From positions 4,216,001-4,280,000 of the forward strand of contig NZ_CP142104.1 of the NCBI RefSeq assembly GCF_035751725.1: DNA of 64,000 nt, written 5' to 3'. Positions 8,967 to 17,413 of the stretch are shown piece after piece; positions within the stretch are counted from its first letter, which is position 1, and the number at the start of each line of letters is the position of its first letter. The notes beneath the pieces are model-generated. The model did not search any database and was not told where the DNA came from. It saw only the letters and a list, made by a program, of their open reading frames with translations. Source of the stretch: Pseudomonas frederiksbergensis (GTDB taxonomy: Bacteria > Pseudomonadota > Gammaproteobacteria > Pseudomonadales > Pseudomonadaceae). A program made the translations under genes and the position numbers.

Positions 8967-9749
8967 TCAGCGTGCCTGTGCCATGTCGCGCAACAGCTGC
9001 AAGGCCTGGGTGGCCAACGGCTGGTACTGGTTAAGAATATCCCCCATGGTGATCCAGAAAATCACCATGCCCAGCACCAGGGTCAGCGGGAAGCCGATGG
9101 AGAAGATGTTCAGTTGCGGTGCCGCCCGAGTCATCACGCCAAACGCAATGTTGACCACCAACAGGGCCGTGATCGCCGGCAGTACCAAAAGCATCGCCGC
9201 CCCCAGGACCCAGCCGAGCTTGCCGGCAATGTCCCAGAAGTGATTGATCAGCATCGCACTGCCCACCGGCATGGTCGTGAAGCTCTCGGTCAGCACCTCG
9301 AACACCACCAAATGCCCATTCATGGCCAAGAACAGCAACGTCACCAACATCGTCAGGAATTGCCCGATGACAGCAGTGTTGACGCCGTTGGTAGGGTCGA
9401 TCATGGAGGCGAAGGCCATGCCCATCTGAATCGAAATGATCTGCCCGGCCACCACGAATGCCTGGAAGAACAGCTGCAACGAAAACCCCATCAGGGCACC
9501 GATGAGAATCTGCTCGGCCACTAGCATCAGCGCGCTGAGGTCAAGGGCGTTGACCGGCGGCATCGGCGGCAGCCCGGGAGCGATGACCACGGTGATTGCC
9601 AGGGCCAGATACAAACGCACGCGCCCCGGCACCAGGGTCGTGCCGAAGACCGGCATGCTCATCAGCACCGCGGTGACACGAAACAACGGCAGGATGAACG
9701 ACGCCACCCAGGTACTGATCTGGGTGTCCGTCAGCGCGAGCATCGACAT
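8967..9749 (-). CDS. fliR: Flagellar export gate protein FliR
   Basis: FliR is an integral membrane component of the FliPQR export channel. The 260 residues form about six hydrophobic segments. The N-terminus (ALTDTQISTWVASF) and the FGTTLVPGRVRLYLAL segment match the FliR/SpaR family. It begins 4 bp after fliQ ends and is followed within 3 bp by flhB, so the export genes form one compact unit. Confidence 0.96.
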   Translation of the reverse strand: MSMLALTDTQISTWVASFILPLFRVTAVLMSMPVFGTTLVPGRVRLYLALAITVVIAPGLPPMPPVNALDLSALMLVAEQILIGALMGFSLQLFFQAFVVAGQIISIQMGMAFASMIDPTNGVNTAVIGQFLTMLVTLLFLAMNGHLVVFEVLTESFTTMPVGSAMLINHFWDIAGKLGWVLGAAMLLVLPAITALLVVNIAFGVMTRAAPQLNIFSIGFPLTLVLGMVIFWITMGDILNQYQPLATQALQLLRDMAQAR

Positions 9750-9753
9750 CAGG

Positions 9754-10023
9754 TCAACCGATCAACTGCGGAATACTGCCGTACAACTGCAGGATGTATT
9801 CCATGAAGGTTTGCACCAGCCAGGGACCGGCAACAATCAGCGTCACCAGCATCACCAGCAGGCGCGGCAGGAAACTCAAAGTCTGTTCGTTGATCTGCGT
9901 GGCGGCCTGGAACATCGCTACCAGCAAGCCCACCAGCAGGCTCGGGATCACCAGGATGGCCACCATCACGGTGGTCAGCCAGAGGGCCTCGCGGAACAGG
10001 TCTACCGCTACTTCAGGCGTCAT
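9754..10023 (-). CDS. fliQ: Flagellar export gate protein FliQ
   Basis: FliQ is a small subunit of the export gate with two transmembrane hairpin helices. The 89-residue product shows the family pattern MTPE..VDLFREAL at the N-terminus and the central sequence ATQINEQTLSFLPR. Length is typical. It lies between fliP (23 bp) and fliR (4 bp) in the conserved order. Confidence 0.96.
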   Translation of the reverse strand: MTPEVAVDLFREALWLTTVMVAILVIPSLLVGLLVAMFQAATQINEQTLSFLPRLLVMLVTLIVAGPWLVQTFMEYILQLYGSIPQLIG

Positions 10024-10046
10024 ATCGTGCTACCCGCGCAAGTGGT

Positions 10047-10796
10047 CTAAACACCGCCGAAACTGCCCGCCAGGGTGCCGATGATCAACGCCCAGCCATC
10101 CACCAAAACGAACAACATGATCTTGAACGGCAAGGAAATGATCAGCGGCGACAGCATCATCATACCCATGGCCATGAGGATACTGGCGACCACCAGGTCG
10201 ATGATCAGGAACGGGATGAAAATCATGAAACCGATCTGGAACGCGGTCTTGAGTTCAGAGGTCACGAACGCCGGTACCAGGATAGTCAACGGCGCCTGGT
10301 CGGGGCTGGCGATGTCGGTGCGCTTGGACAGGCGCATGAACAGCTCCAGGTCGCTGCTGCGAGTCTGGGCGAGCATGAAATCCTTGATCGGCACCTGGGC
10401 CCTCGCTACCGCATCCTGGGCGCTGAGGGTTTCCGCCAGATAGGGTTGCAGCGCATCCTGGTTCACCCGGTCGAACACCGGCGCCATGATGAACAGGGTC
10501 AGGAACAGTGCCATGCCGGTGAGGATCTGGTTCGATGGCGTCTGTTGCAGGCCGAGGGCCTGGCGCAGGATCGAGAAGACGATGATGATCCGAGTGAAAC
10601 TGGTCATCAGCATGACGAACGCCGGGATGAAGCTCAGCGCGGTCATGATCAGCAGGATCTGCAAGCTGACCGAGTATTCCTGTGCGCCTTCGGCGTTGGT
10701 GCCCAAGGTAATCGCGGGGATCGACAGCGGGTCGGCGGAGAACGCCAGCGGCGCGGCCAGCATCAGGGCCAACGCCAACAGAATGCGCAACGGCAT
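10047..10796 (-). CDS. fliP: Flagellar export gate protein FliP
   Basis: FliP is the main subunit of the FliP5Q4R1 export pore. The 249-residue precursor has an N-terminal signal peptide ([21 protein letters not shown]) and four membrane segments. The FliP signature region ([21 protein letters not shown]) and [14 protein letters not shown] loop ([12 protein letters not shown]) are present. Its ATG overlaps the last base of the fliO stop codon by one nucleotide, which points to translational coupling. Confidence 0.97.
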   Translation of the reverse strand: MPLRILLALALMLAAPLAFSADPLSIPAITLGTNAEGAQEYSVSLQILLIMTALSFIPAFVMLMTSFTRIIIVFSILRQALGLQQTPSNQILTGMALFLTLFIMAPVFDRVNQDALQPYLAETLSAQDAVARAQVPIKDFMLAQTRSSDLELFMRLSKRTDIASPDQAPLTILVPAFVTSELKTAFQIGFMIFIPFLIIDLVVASILMAMGMMMLSPLIISLPFKIMLFVLVDGWALIIGTLAGSFGGV

Positions 10797-11233
10797 TACT
10801 TTTTATCCTTTTGGTCTTTTCCCAGCAGTTCCATGAGCCGTTGGGCAAACTCGGGCGTGGCCTGCTCGGTGGTGGGCACCTGCACCGGCTCCTTGAGGAC
10901 ATGCAATGCAGTGATGCTGCCAGGGCTCAGGCCAAGCAGGATCTGCTCGTTGCCGACCTGCACCAGCACCAGCCGATCACGCGGGCCCAGCGCGCGTGAA
11001 CCGACGATGTCGATGACCTGCCCTTTACCGGCAGGCCCCGCCTGCTGCACCCGCCGCAGCATCCACGCCAGGAAAAAAATCAACCCGAGCACGACCAGCA
11101 GGCCCAGCACCAGTTGCGCCAACTGCCCGGCCACGCCGCTGCCACTCGCCGGCGCAACGGCCGCAGTGGCCACCGGCTCGGCAGCCAACACGCTGAACGG
11201 CAGCATCAAGGCTGCGGCGATAAAGCCTTTCAT
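10796..11233 (-). CDS. fliO: Flagellar export assembly protein FliO
   Basis: FliO helps stabilise and assemble FliP in the membrane. The 145-residue protein has a cleavable-looking N-terminal signal ([20 protein letters not shown]), a low-complexity Ala stretch, one transmembrane helix (about 35-58) followed by RR, and a small cytoplasmic domain containing [12 protein letters not shown]. The ATG follows the fliN stop directly (TGA-ATG). Sequence is variable in this family, so position in the operon is part of the evidence. Confidence 0.93.
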   Translation of the reverse strand: MKGFIAAALMLPFSVLAAEPVATAAVAPASGSGVAGQLAQLVLGLLVVLGLIFFLAWMLRRVQQAGPAGKGQVIDIVGSRALGPRDRLVLVQVGNEQILLGLSPGSITALHVLKEPVQVPTTEQATPEFAQRLMELLGKDQKDKK

Positions 11234-11692
11234 TCAGCGCAGCTTCTTGATGCGTTCGCTCGGGCTGATCACGTCCGTCAGGCGAATGCCGAACTTCTCG
11301 TTGACCACCACCACTTCGCCATGGGCGATCAGGGTGCCGTTGACCAGCACATCCAGCGGCTCACCGGCGAGGCGATCCAGCTCGATCACCGAGCCCTGGT
11401 TGAGCTGCAGCAGGTTGCGGATGTTGATATCGGTGCTGCCAACTTCCATGGAAATCGACACCGGGATGTCGAGGATCACGTCAAGGTTGGGACCATCGAG
11501 GGTCACTTGTTCGTTGCTTTTCGGCACGCTGCCGAACTCTTCCATCTGCAGACGGTTGGAAGCGTGATTACCAGTGTCGGCCGCCAGCAATGCATCGATG
11601 TCAGCCTGCCCGGCATCGCCGGTTTCTTCCAGGGCCGCAGCCCATTCATCGGCCAGCGCCTGGTCATCCTGGGTATTCATATCGTCAGCCAT
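11234..11692 (-). CDS. fliN: Flagellar motor switch protein FliN
   Basis: FliN forms the lower C-ring with FliM and helps dock FliH. The C-terminal SpoA domain is clear (LDVILDIPVSISMEVGSTD and VLVNGTLIAHGEVVVV). The product is about 152 residues, longer than enterobacterial FliN, because of an acidic N-terminal extension that contains ADIDALL at about residues 30-36. This closely resembles the CheY-binding EIDALL of FliM. Two ATGs in tandem (11695 and 11692) are possible; GAGG is seven bases before the second, so I chose that. Confidence 0.95.
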   Translation of the reverse strand: MADDMNTQDDQALADEWAAALEETGDAGQADIDALLAADTGNHASNRLQMEEFGSVPKSNEQVTLDGPNLDVILDIPVSISMEVGSTDINIRNLLQLNQGSVIELDRLAGEPLDVLVNGTLIAHGEVVVVNEKFGIRLTDVISPSERIKKLR

Positions 11693-11751
11693 CATGTTTC
11701 CTCGGCGGGCAAAAATCAGTTAAAAACCAAAACTTAAGAAGTTGACACCGC

Positions 11752-12720
11752 TCAGCGGCGTTCGATCGGCTCGATCACCTGCAACGCCAGGTTGCCTTTG
11801 TGAGAGCCCATTTTGACCTTGAAGGCCGGCACGCCATTGGCGCGCATGATCATGTCTTCCGGCATCTCGACGGGGATGATGTCCCCTGGCTGCATGTGCA
11901 GGATGTCCCGCAGTCGCAGCTGGCGCCGGGCGACCGTCGCACCGATCGGCACGTCGACATCCAGCACGTCCTGGCGCAAGGCGTTGATCCAGCGTTCGTC
12001 CTGATCGTCGAGGTCCGACTGGAAACCGGCGTCGAGCATTTCGCGCACCGGCTCGATCATCGAATACGGCATGGTCACGTGGAGGTCGCCGCCGCCACCG
12101 TCCAGCTCGATATGGAACGTCGAGACGACAATGGCTTCGCTCGGGCCGACGATGTTGGCCATCGCCGGGTTCACCTCCGAGTTGATGTACTCGAAGTTCA
12201 CTTCCATGATCGCCTGCCAAGCTTCCTTCAAATCGACGAAGGCCTGCTCCAGCACCATGCGCACCACACGCAGTTCGGTCGGTGTGAATTCGCGCCCCTC
12301 GATCTTGGCGTGGCGACCGTCACCGCCGAAGAAGTTGTCCACCAACTTGAACACCAGCTTGGCGTCGAGGATGAACAGCGCCGTGCCGCGCAGCGGCTTG
12401 ATCTTCACCAGGTTGAGACTGGTGGGCACGTACAGAGAGTGGACGTATTCACCAAACTTCATCACCTGCACGCCACCGACGGCCACGTCGGCCGAGCGGC
12501 GCAGCATGTTGAACATGCTGATACGGGTGTATCGGGCAAAACGCTCGTTGATCATTTCCAGGGTCGGCATGCGTCCGCGAACGATGCGATCCTGGCTGGT
12601 CAGGTCGTAGCTTTTGACGCTGCCCGGTTCAGCAGCGTTTTCGGTCTGCACCAGGCCGTCGTCGACACCATGCAACAGCGCGTCGATTTCGTCCTGGGAC
12701 AACAAGTCCTGCACGGCCAT
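11752..12720 (-). CDS. fliM: Flagellar motor switch protein FliM
   Basis: FliM is the CheY-P receptor in the C-ring. The 322-residue protein has the N-terminal CheY-binding peptide LLSQDEIDALLHGV (6-19), the middle CheC-like domain, including GGDGRHAKIEGREFT, and a C-terminal SpoA domain. Length and order are as in P. aeruginosa. It lies 9 bp after fliL and 59 bp before fliN. Confidence 0.97.
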   Translation of the reverse strand: MAVQDLLSQDEIDALLHGVDDGLVQTENAAEPGSVKSYDLTSQDRIVRGRMPTLEMINERFARYTRISMFNMLRRSADVAVGGVQVMKFGEYVHSLYVPTSLNLVKIKPLRGTALFILDAKLVFKLVDNFFGGDGRHAKIEGREFTPTELRVVRMVLEQAFVDLKEAWQAIMEVNFEYINSEVNPAMANIVGPSEAIVVSTFHIELDGGGGDLHVTMPYSMIEPVREMLDAGFQSDLDDQDERWINALRQDVLDVDVPIGATVARRQLRLRDILHMQPGDIIPVEMPEDMIMRANGVPAFKVKMGSHKGNLALQVIEPIERR

Positions 12721-12729
12721 GTCGTGTTC

Positions 12730-13233
12730 CTACTGCAATACGAAGTTAGTGAAGAGCAACTGTTCGATCACCACTTTGCCGAGTTCTTTCTGGGCCACTT
12801 CCTGCACGCTGGCCGTGGCTTTCTGACGCAGCATTTCCTGGCCGACCGGAGTGGCCAGGGTGTCGAAATTCTGTCCGGAAAAGAGCATGACCAGATTATT
12901 GCGAATCAGCGGCATGTGCACGCGCAGCGCTTCCAGATCTGCCTGGTTGCGGCCCTGCAAAGTAATGCTGACCTGCATGTAGCGTTGACGACCGTTCACG
13001 GTGTAGTTGGCGACGAAGGCCGGCGCCATGGGTTCGAAAATCGCGGGCTGCTTACCCACCGGGGCCGCTTCCACCACTTCTGCCGGCTTGCTTTGGGCGC
13101 TGTGCATGAAATACCAGGTCGCCCCCACAGACACACCCACCGCCAGGAGCAAGCCCACCACGATCAGGATGATCATCTTGAGTTTGCCTTTGGTTGCGGG
13201 GTCTTTTACAGCTGCTGCTTCGCTCTTCGCCAT
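12730..13233 (-). CDS. fliL: Flagellar basal body protein FliL
   Basis: FliL is a single-pass inner-membrane protein that surrounds and supports stator units. The 167 residues include a short cytoplasmic N-terminus, a transmembrane helix at about 20-43 (MIILIVVGLLLAVGVSVGA) and a periplasmic stomatin-like domain. It is the first gene of the fliLMNOPQR-flhB operon, with its own sigma-54-type promoter 53 bp upstream. Confidence 0.95.
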   Translation of the reverse strand: MAKSEAAAVKDPATKGKLKMIILIVVGLLLAVGVSVGATWYFMHSAQSKPAEVVEAAPVGKQPAIFEPMAPAFVANYTVNGRQRYMQVSITLQGRNQADLEALRVHMPLIRNNLVMLFSGQNFDTLATPVGQEMLRQKATASVQEVAQKELGKVVIEQLLFTNFVLQ

Positions 13234-13285
13234 GCCAATAATCCGTCACTAATCGGGGGGTTCACTGTTGCATGGCTAGGCAGGA

Positions 13286-13299
13286 GCAAGTGTTATGCC
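13286..13299 (-). promoter_or_regulatory. Sigma-54 promoter of fliLMNOPQR-flhB
   Basis: The minus strand reads TGGCATAACACTTGCT, a good match to TGGCACG-N4-TTGCW. The GC of the -12 element is 53 bp before the fliL ATG. It lies between the REPIN at 13357-13446 and fliL, so the REPIN is upstream of the core promoter. Confidence 0.75.
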
Positions 13300-13356
13300 A
13301 GAAGTGTCCGAGCCTGGAATAGCGAGCTGACGCAATCTTTAGGACCGCAGAAACCA

Positions 13357-13446
13357 GTGTGGGAGCGGGCCTGCTCGCGAACGCAGTGTGTCAGTCAAAT
13401 TAATGTTAACTGACACACTGCCTTCGCGAGCAAGCCCGCTCCCACA
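13357..13446. repeat. REPIN (inverted REP pair) between fliK and fliL
   Basis: A 90-bp inverted repeat has arms TGTGGGAGCGGGC...TCGCGA and its complement. Inside it is a second perfect pair, GCAGTGTGTCAGT / ACTGACACACTGC, around an AT-rich loop. This is the arrangement of two REP cores in opposite orientation typical of Pseudomonas REPINs. It starts 18 bp after the fliK stop codon and could also mark the end of the fliK transcript. Confidence 0.88.
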
Positions 13447-13463
13447 GGGTTTGTTGCGTTGAA

Positions 13464-14834
13464 TCAGGCGTAGAAGTCGACCGCGCTGGTGCCAATCACG
13501 CTGGTGGTGCTGGCCGCCACGTCGGCAACGCTGGCCGGCACGTCTTCATCCACCGAATCCACTCGCCCGCCGGAGGACGTGGTGCGCCCAGCCTGTGCCT
13601 GCTGCTGGGCTTGCTGGTCCTGGTTCTGCGAGCCACGGGATTGATCCGAGACATTTACATCGACCTGCCCCATGCCCTGCTGGGCGAAGCTATCGCGCAG
13701 GCGATGCATCTGGCCTTCGAGGGCTTCGCGCACGCCTGAGTGGGCACTCATGAAGGTGACCTGGGTCTGTTGGTCCGGAATCACGTTCACCCGGATATCC
13801 AGGCGCCCGAGTTCGGCCGGTTGCAACTGGATATCGGCCGCCTTTAGATTGGCGCTCGACAAGTACATCACCCGGTTGACCACTTCCTCGGTCCAGCCGC
13901 TCTGGTTCATGGCGATGGGCTGGTTGACCGGTACCGCGTTGGCGGTTTTCGGCGTGGCGGCCTGGGTCAGTGCCGCCAGGCGATTGGCAAAGTCGTCCAC
14001 GCGGGTATCACTGGAAGCGGCCGTCAAATCCTTGAGGCCTTCGCTGATCAGGCCACTGAACGCCTTGTCACCACCCTGGCTGCCAGCACCGGTGCTGTCC
14101 TGGTCGGCCTGCACGGTGAGCATGTTCGCCATACCGGCGGCAAAAGTCTGGGCCGACGTTGGCTCGCCATCGAGAGACGCGGGAGCAGCGGCCTTCGGCT
14201 GTGCCTGGCTGGAAGCGGACACATGACCACTCTGCTCCATCGCCAACCGCAACGCTGGCAATGCATCGAGCGGATCGGCCTGTGGGTCGAACTCCGGATC
14301 AGTCACGGGCGCCGAGGCATTGGCTACCACGCTCGGAACAACGGGAGTCGCCACCGCCGCGGTGACTTGAGCTTCGGTCGCGATGGCCACGGGGGCCGGC
14401 TGTACCTCAGCGATGACATCAGTAACCACAGCGCCTGGTAACAACGCTGGGTCGAGCGCCGGATCCACAGGCGCGGCGTCCGCGACAGGCGTTTCAGGCG
14501 TCTCGCCATTGGCGTCATCCGTCGTCTTGCCATCAGCGGTAGCCGGCTTGTCGGCGGGCAAGGGTTTGCCGCTATCGGCAACCGCCGGCTCCGGAGCGGC
14601 AGCCGTATCACTGTCGGCGTCCTTCTTGACGGTGTTATCGGACGTCTTGTCGCGCACCGGTTTTGCCGAGGGCTCAGGCACCGTCGGTGATTTGACAGGT
14701 GCCTGCTTGGCGAAGACCTGCGCGAAGCTGGAGGCTTTATTCCCGGCGTCCGGGCCTGCTGCCAGTGGATTGACGGCGGCCTGCGGCTTGGCCTGGGCAG
14801 TGGCCTGGAGCAGTGTATTTGGCGTAACGGGCAT
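13464..14834 (-). CDS. fliK: Flagellar hook-length control protein FliK
   Basis: FliK is a secreted molecular ruler that triggers FlhB switching when the hook is complete. The 456-residue protein is rich in Ala, Pro, Asp and Thr over about 300 N-terminal residues. The conserved C-terminal domain has the QLQPAELGRLDIRVNV motif followed by THEFSAHSGVREAL-like sequence (VTFMSAHSGVREALE), then a Gln-rich tail. Such N-terminal low complexity is normal for FliK. It has its own sigma-54-type promoter and is separated from fliL by a REPIN. Confidence 0.93.
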   Translation of the reverse strand: MPVTPNTLLQATAQAKPQAAVNPLAAGPDAGNKASSFAQVFAKQAPVKSPTVPEPSAKPVRDKTSDNTVKKDADSDTAAAPEPAVADSGKPLPADKPATADGKTTDDANGETPETPVADAAPVDPALDPALLPGAVVTDVIAEVQPAPVAIATEAQVTAAVATPVVPSVVANASAPVTDPEFDPQADPLDALPALRLAMEQSGHVSASSQAQPKAAAPASLDGEPTSAQTFAAGMANMLTVQADQDSTGAGSQGGDKAFSGLISEGLKDLTAASSDTRVDDFANRLAALTQAATPKTANAVPVNQPIAMNQSGWTEEVVNRVMYLSSANLKAADIQLQPAELGRLDIRVNVIPDQQTQVTFMSAHSGVREALEGQMHRLRDSFAQQGMGQVDVNVSDQSRGSQNQDQQAQQQAQAGRTTSSGGRVDSVDEDVPASVADVAASTTSVIGTSAVDFYA

Positions 14835-14884
14835 AAAATGGTCTCCGCTGCACTGGAATCATAGATGCAGTCGGACATGACAAT

Positions 14885-14898
14885 GCAAGGGACGGGCC
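14885..14898 (-). promoter_or_regulatory. Sigma-54 promoter of fliK
   Basis: The minus strand reads TTGGCCCGTCCCTTGCAT, close to TGGCACG-N4-TTGCW. The -12 GC lies 51 bp before the fliK ATG, in the short gap after hptB. Confidence 0.75.
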
Positions 14899-14919
14899 AA
14901 CGCGCCGGGCGGCACGATT

Positions 14920-15264
14920 TCAGCAGTGAAAGCCCTCGCGCTCCTCCCGGCAAAGGGTGCGCACGTGTGCGAACTCACTATCGATTTCGTTGACCAGGCT
15001 TTCGATACCGCGCAACGACGGCTGCTTGGCACGCTGCTCCAGCTCACCGCACAGCTCGGCGAGGCGGATGGCGCCCATATTGCTGCTGCTGCCTTTGAAG
15101 CTATGGGCAGTGGCACTCAGCATTTCGGCATCCCTCGCCTCGTGCAATACACGAAGGCGTGCCTCGGAATCCTTGAGAAAGGTATCCAGCAGTTCCGGAT
15201 ATCCGTCCTCCATGACTTCCTTCAACGTACTGAGCACGTCGAGATCCAGATGAATTTCGCTCAC
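14920..15264 (-). CDS. hptB: Histidine phosphotransfer protein HptB
   Basis: HptB is a single HPt domain of 114 residues. In P. aeruginosa it receives phosphate from several hybrid kinases (including RetS and PA1611-type sensors) and passes it to HsbR. The phospho-acceptor is His54 in ATAHSFKGSSSNMGA. The start is a GTG at 15264, preceded by GGGAG at good spacing. It is the last gene of hsbA-hsbR-hptB here; in P. aeruginosa the same trio lies beside flgM rather than between fliJ and fliK. Confidence 0.92.
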   Translation of the reverse strand: MSEIHLDLDVLSTLKEVMEDGYPELLDTFLKDSEARLRVLHEARDAEMLSATAHSFKGSSSNMGAIRLAELCGELEQRAKQPSLRGIESLVNEIDSEFAHVRTLCREEREGFHC

Positions 15265-15295
15265 TTGTTCGCTCCCTGATCAAGAATGGCCCCGA

Positions 15296-17002
15296 TTATG
15301 ACAGAGCCTCCCAGAAAAACTCCACGCGCGCATTGCGACCATCGTCTGACCAGGAGGCCTGATGGCAGAGTTGGCGCACCAGGCTTACGCCGCGCCCTGA
15401 CAATCGGTCCCGGTCCAGCGGCCGTGCCAGCACCTTGGCGACATCAAAACCTTTGCCGCTGTCTTCGACTTCGATGACCAACCGGCCACCATCGCCCTGA
15501 GGCGTGACGTGCAGATGCACCCGAACGTGACCGTCACCCAGCTCGTCCAGGCGCGCATTGCGCTCTTGGTAATAACGAGCAAAACCCGTCGCATCACGCT
15601 TCAGGCTTGAATCGAGCCCCAGCACCCCGTGTTCCAGGGCGTTGGAATAAAGCTCCGACAACACATTGTACAACGCACCGCTTTGCGCCCTCAGCCCATG
15701 GACCTCCAGCAATAATTGCAGCAGGTACGGCATCGGATTGAAGCGCTTGAGCGTCTGTGCGCGAAACTCGAAGCTCACCGACCAATCCAGTGGGCTGGAC
15801 TGGCCGCTATCGGAATAGACCGGCGGTGGCGGGTTGAGTTGCGTCGGCGCGACCAACCGCACCTCGACCATGCTGAAGTCGTCACGCGCCTCACCGCGAA
15901 AATCCCGCAGGGCCTGCTGAATATCCTCGAAGAGACGGTCAGGTTCGCGGTTGGCCGAGAACACCTGCTGCAACCGCTCCACGCCAAACGGCTGGTCGTC
16001 GCGATCGCTGGTCTCGATCACCCCGTCGGACAGCAGGAACACCCGATCGCCCACCGATAGCGGATGGACTTCGGTGCGATCGTCGAACAACTGGGGCGTC
16101 AGCACACCCAGCGGCAAATGCCGCGCCGGCAGCGGCGTACGTACACCGCTGAGGCTGTCGTGCAGATAGCCGTCGGGCATGCCGCCATTCCAGACTTCCA
16201 CGGTGCAGCGCTGGAAACTCATGCTCAGCAGCGTCGCACAACAGAACATGTCCACCGGCAGGATGCGCTTGAGCTTGGCGTTCATCTCCCGCAGGATTTG
16301 CGCCAGGCCGTAGCCCTTGGCCGTCATCCCGTAGAACACCTCAGCCAGCGGCATCGCCCCGACCGCCGCCGGCAAGCCGTGCCCGGTGAAATCGCCGAGC
16401 AGGATATGCATGTCGCCGGCCGGGTTGAACGCAGCCAGCAGCAAGTCGCCATTGAACAAGGCATAGGGCGACTGCAGGTAACGGATATTGGGCGCGCTCA
16501 GGCAACCAGAGTGGGCGATCTTGTCGAACACGGCCTTGGCGACGCGCTGTTCGTTGAGCAGGTAGTCGTGGTGCCGGGCGATCTGGTCGCGCTGCTCGAC
16601 CACCGTCGCCTGTAACCGACGCAAGCGGTCCATGGCTTTGATTTTCGCAGCCAGGATGACTTGGTTATAGGGTTTGGCCAGGAAATCATCGCCCCCGGCC
16701 TCCAGGCAACGGGCCAGCCCTTCGCTTTCGGTCAACGAGGTGAGAAAAATGATCGGGACCAGTTGGTCCCCGGCCAATTGCTTGATCTTCTGGGCCGCTT
16801 CGAAGCCATCCATGACGGGCATCATCGCGTCCATCAGCACGAGGTGCGGACGTTGTTGCGAATAGACCTCGACCGCCTCGGCGCCATTGGCCGCCGTGAG
16901 CACCTGGTGCCCCTGTCGACGGACAATGGTCGACAACAGCAGTCGGTCAGCGGCACTGTCTTCGGCAATCAGGATCGTCAGCGGCTCCGGTGACGATTGC
17001 AT
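15296..17002 (-). CDS. hsbR: Response regulator/phosphatase/anti-sigma-type kinase HsbR
   Basis: HsbR is the output regulator of the HptB pathway and controls the phosphorylation state of the anti-sigma antagonist HsbA. The roughly 568-residue protein has three parts: a receiver (LIAEDSAADR, phospho-acceptor Asp58 in VLMDAMMP), a PP2C/SpoIIE-type phosphatase domain (DFTGHGLPAAVGAMP, LLSDGVIE) and a C-terminal HATPase domain of the RsbW/SpoIIAB type (LYSNALEHG, VEDSGKGFD). I chose the ATG at 17002. A TTG at 17011 is also possible, and either start lies next to or within the hsbA stop, so translation is likely coupled. Confidence 0.92.
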   Translation of the reverse strand: MQSSPEPLTILIAEDSAADRLLLSTIVRRQGHQVLTAANGAEAVEVYSQQRPHLVLMDAMMPVMDGFEAAQKIKQLAGDQLVPIIFLTSLTESEGLARCLEAGGDDFLAKPYNQVILAAKIKAMDRLRRLQATVVEQRDQIARHHDYLLNEQRVAKAVFDKIAHSGCLSAPNIRYLQSPYALFNGDLLLAAFNPAGDMHILLGDFTGHGLPAAVGAMPLAEVFYGMTAKGYGLAQILREMNAKLKRILPVDMFCCATLLSMSFQRCTVEVWNGGMPDGYLHDSLSGVRTPLPARHLPLGVLTPQLFDDRTEVHPLSVGDRVFLLSDGVIETSDRDDQPFGVERLQQVFSANREPDRLFEDIQQALRDFRGEARDDFSMVEVRLVAPTQLNPPPPVYSDSGQSSPLDWSVSFEFRAQTLKRFNPMPYLLQLLLEVHGLRAQSGALYNVLSELYSNALEHGVLGLDSSLKRDATGFARYYQERNARLDELGDGHVRVHLHVTPQGDGGRLVIEVEDSGKGFDVAKVLARPLDRDRLSGRGVSLVRQLCHQASWSDDGRNARVEFFWEALS

Positions 17003-17007
17003 GGCGA

Positions 17008-17313
17008 TCAACTGATATCGAACAGCTTGTCGAAATTCGAAATCGCAAGGATCTTCTTGACGTCGCTGCTGCTGTTGACGACGCGGATATCCGATTCATC
17101 GCCGCCGGCATGATCACGCAACAGCAGGAGCATGCCCAAGGCGGAGCTGTCGAGGTACGTGGCTTCTTTCAAATCAACCACGATCGACTCGGGTTTCATA
17201 TTGAGCTTTTCATAAGACTCACGAAACTCCTGGTGACGGCCAAAATCGAAGCGACCCTTGATCGAGATCGTCAGTTTTTGCCCATCAGGAGACACTTCGG
17301 TAACGACAGACAT
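17008..17313 (-). CDS. hsbA: Anti-anti-sigma (STAS) protein HsbA
   Basis: HsbA is a 101-residue STAS-domain protein. In P. aeruginosa its unphosphorylated form binds the anti-sigma factor FlgM, freeing FliA, while its phosphorylated form acts with the diguanylate cyclase HsbD. The phosphorylation-site motif DSSALG places the acceptor at Ser56 or Ser57. The ATG at 17313 follows AGGAAG at ideal distance; the longer open frame from 17346 is not needed. FliA is encoded in this window; FlgM is not. Confidence 0.92.
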   Translation of the reverse strand: MSVVTEVSPDGQKLTISIKGRFDFGRHQEFRESYEKLNMKPESIVVDLKEATYLDSSALGMLLLLRDHAGGDESDIRVVNSSSDVKKILAISNFDKLFDIS

Positions 17314-17413
17314 ATTCACTTCCTTGTCGTGGACATACGTGTACAAGGTTTAGCACCTGGTAGAGGTCTGAGCAAGGTTTGAAATCGCCAACCCGACAAC
17401 TCTACCGCCTCTA

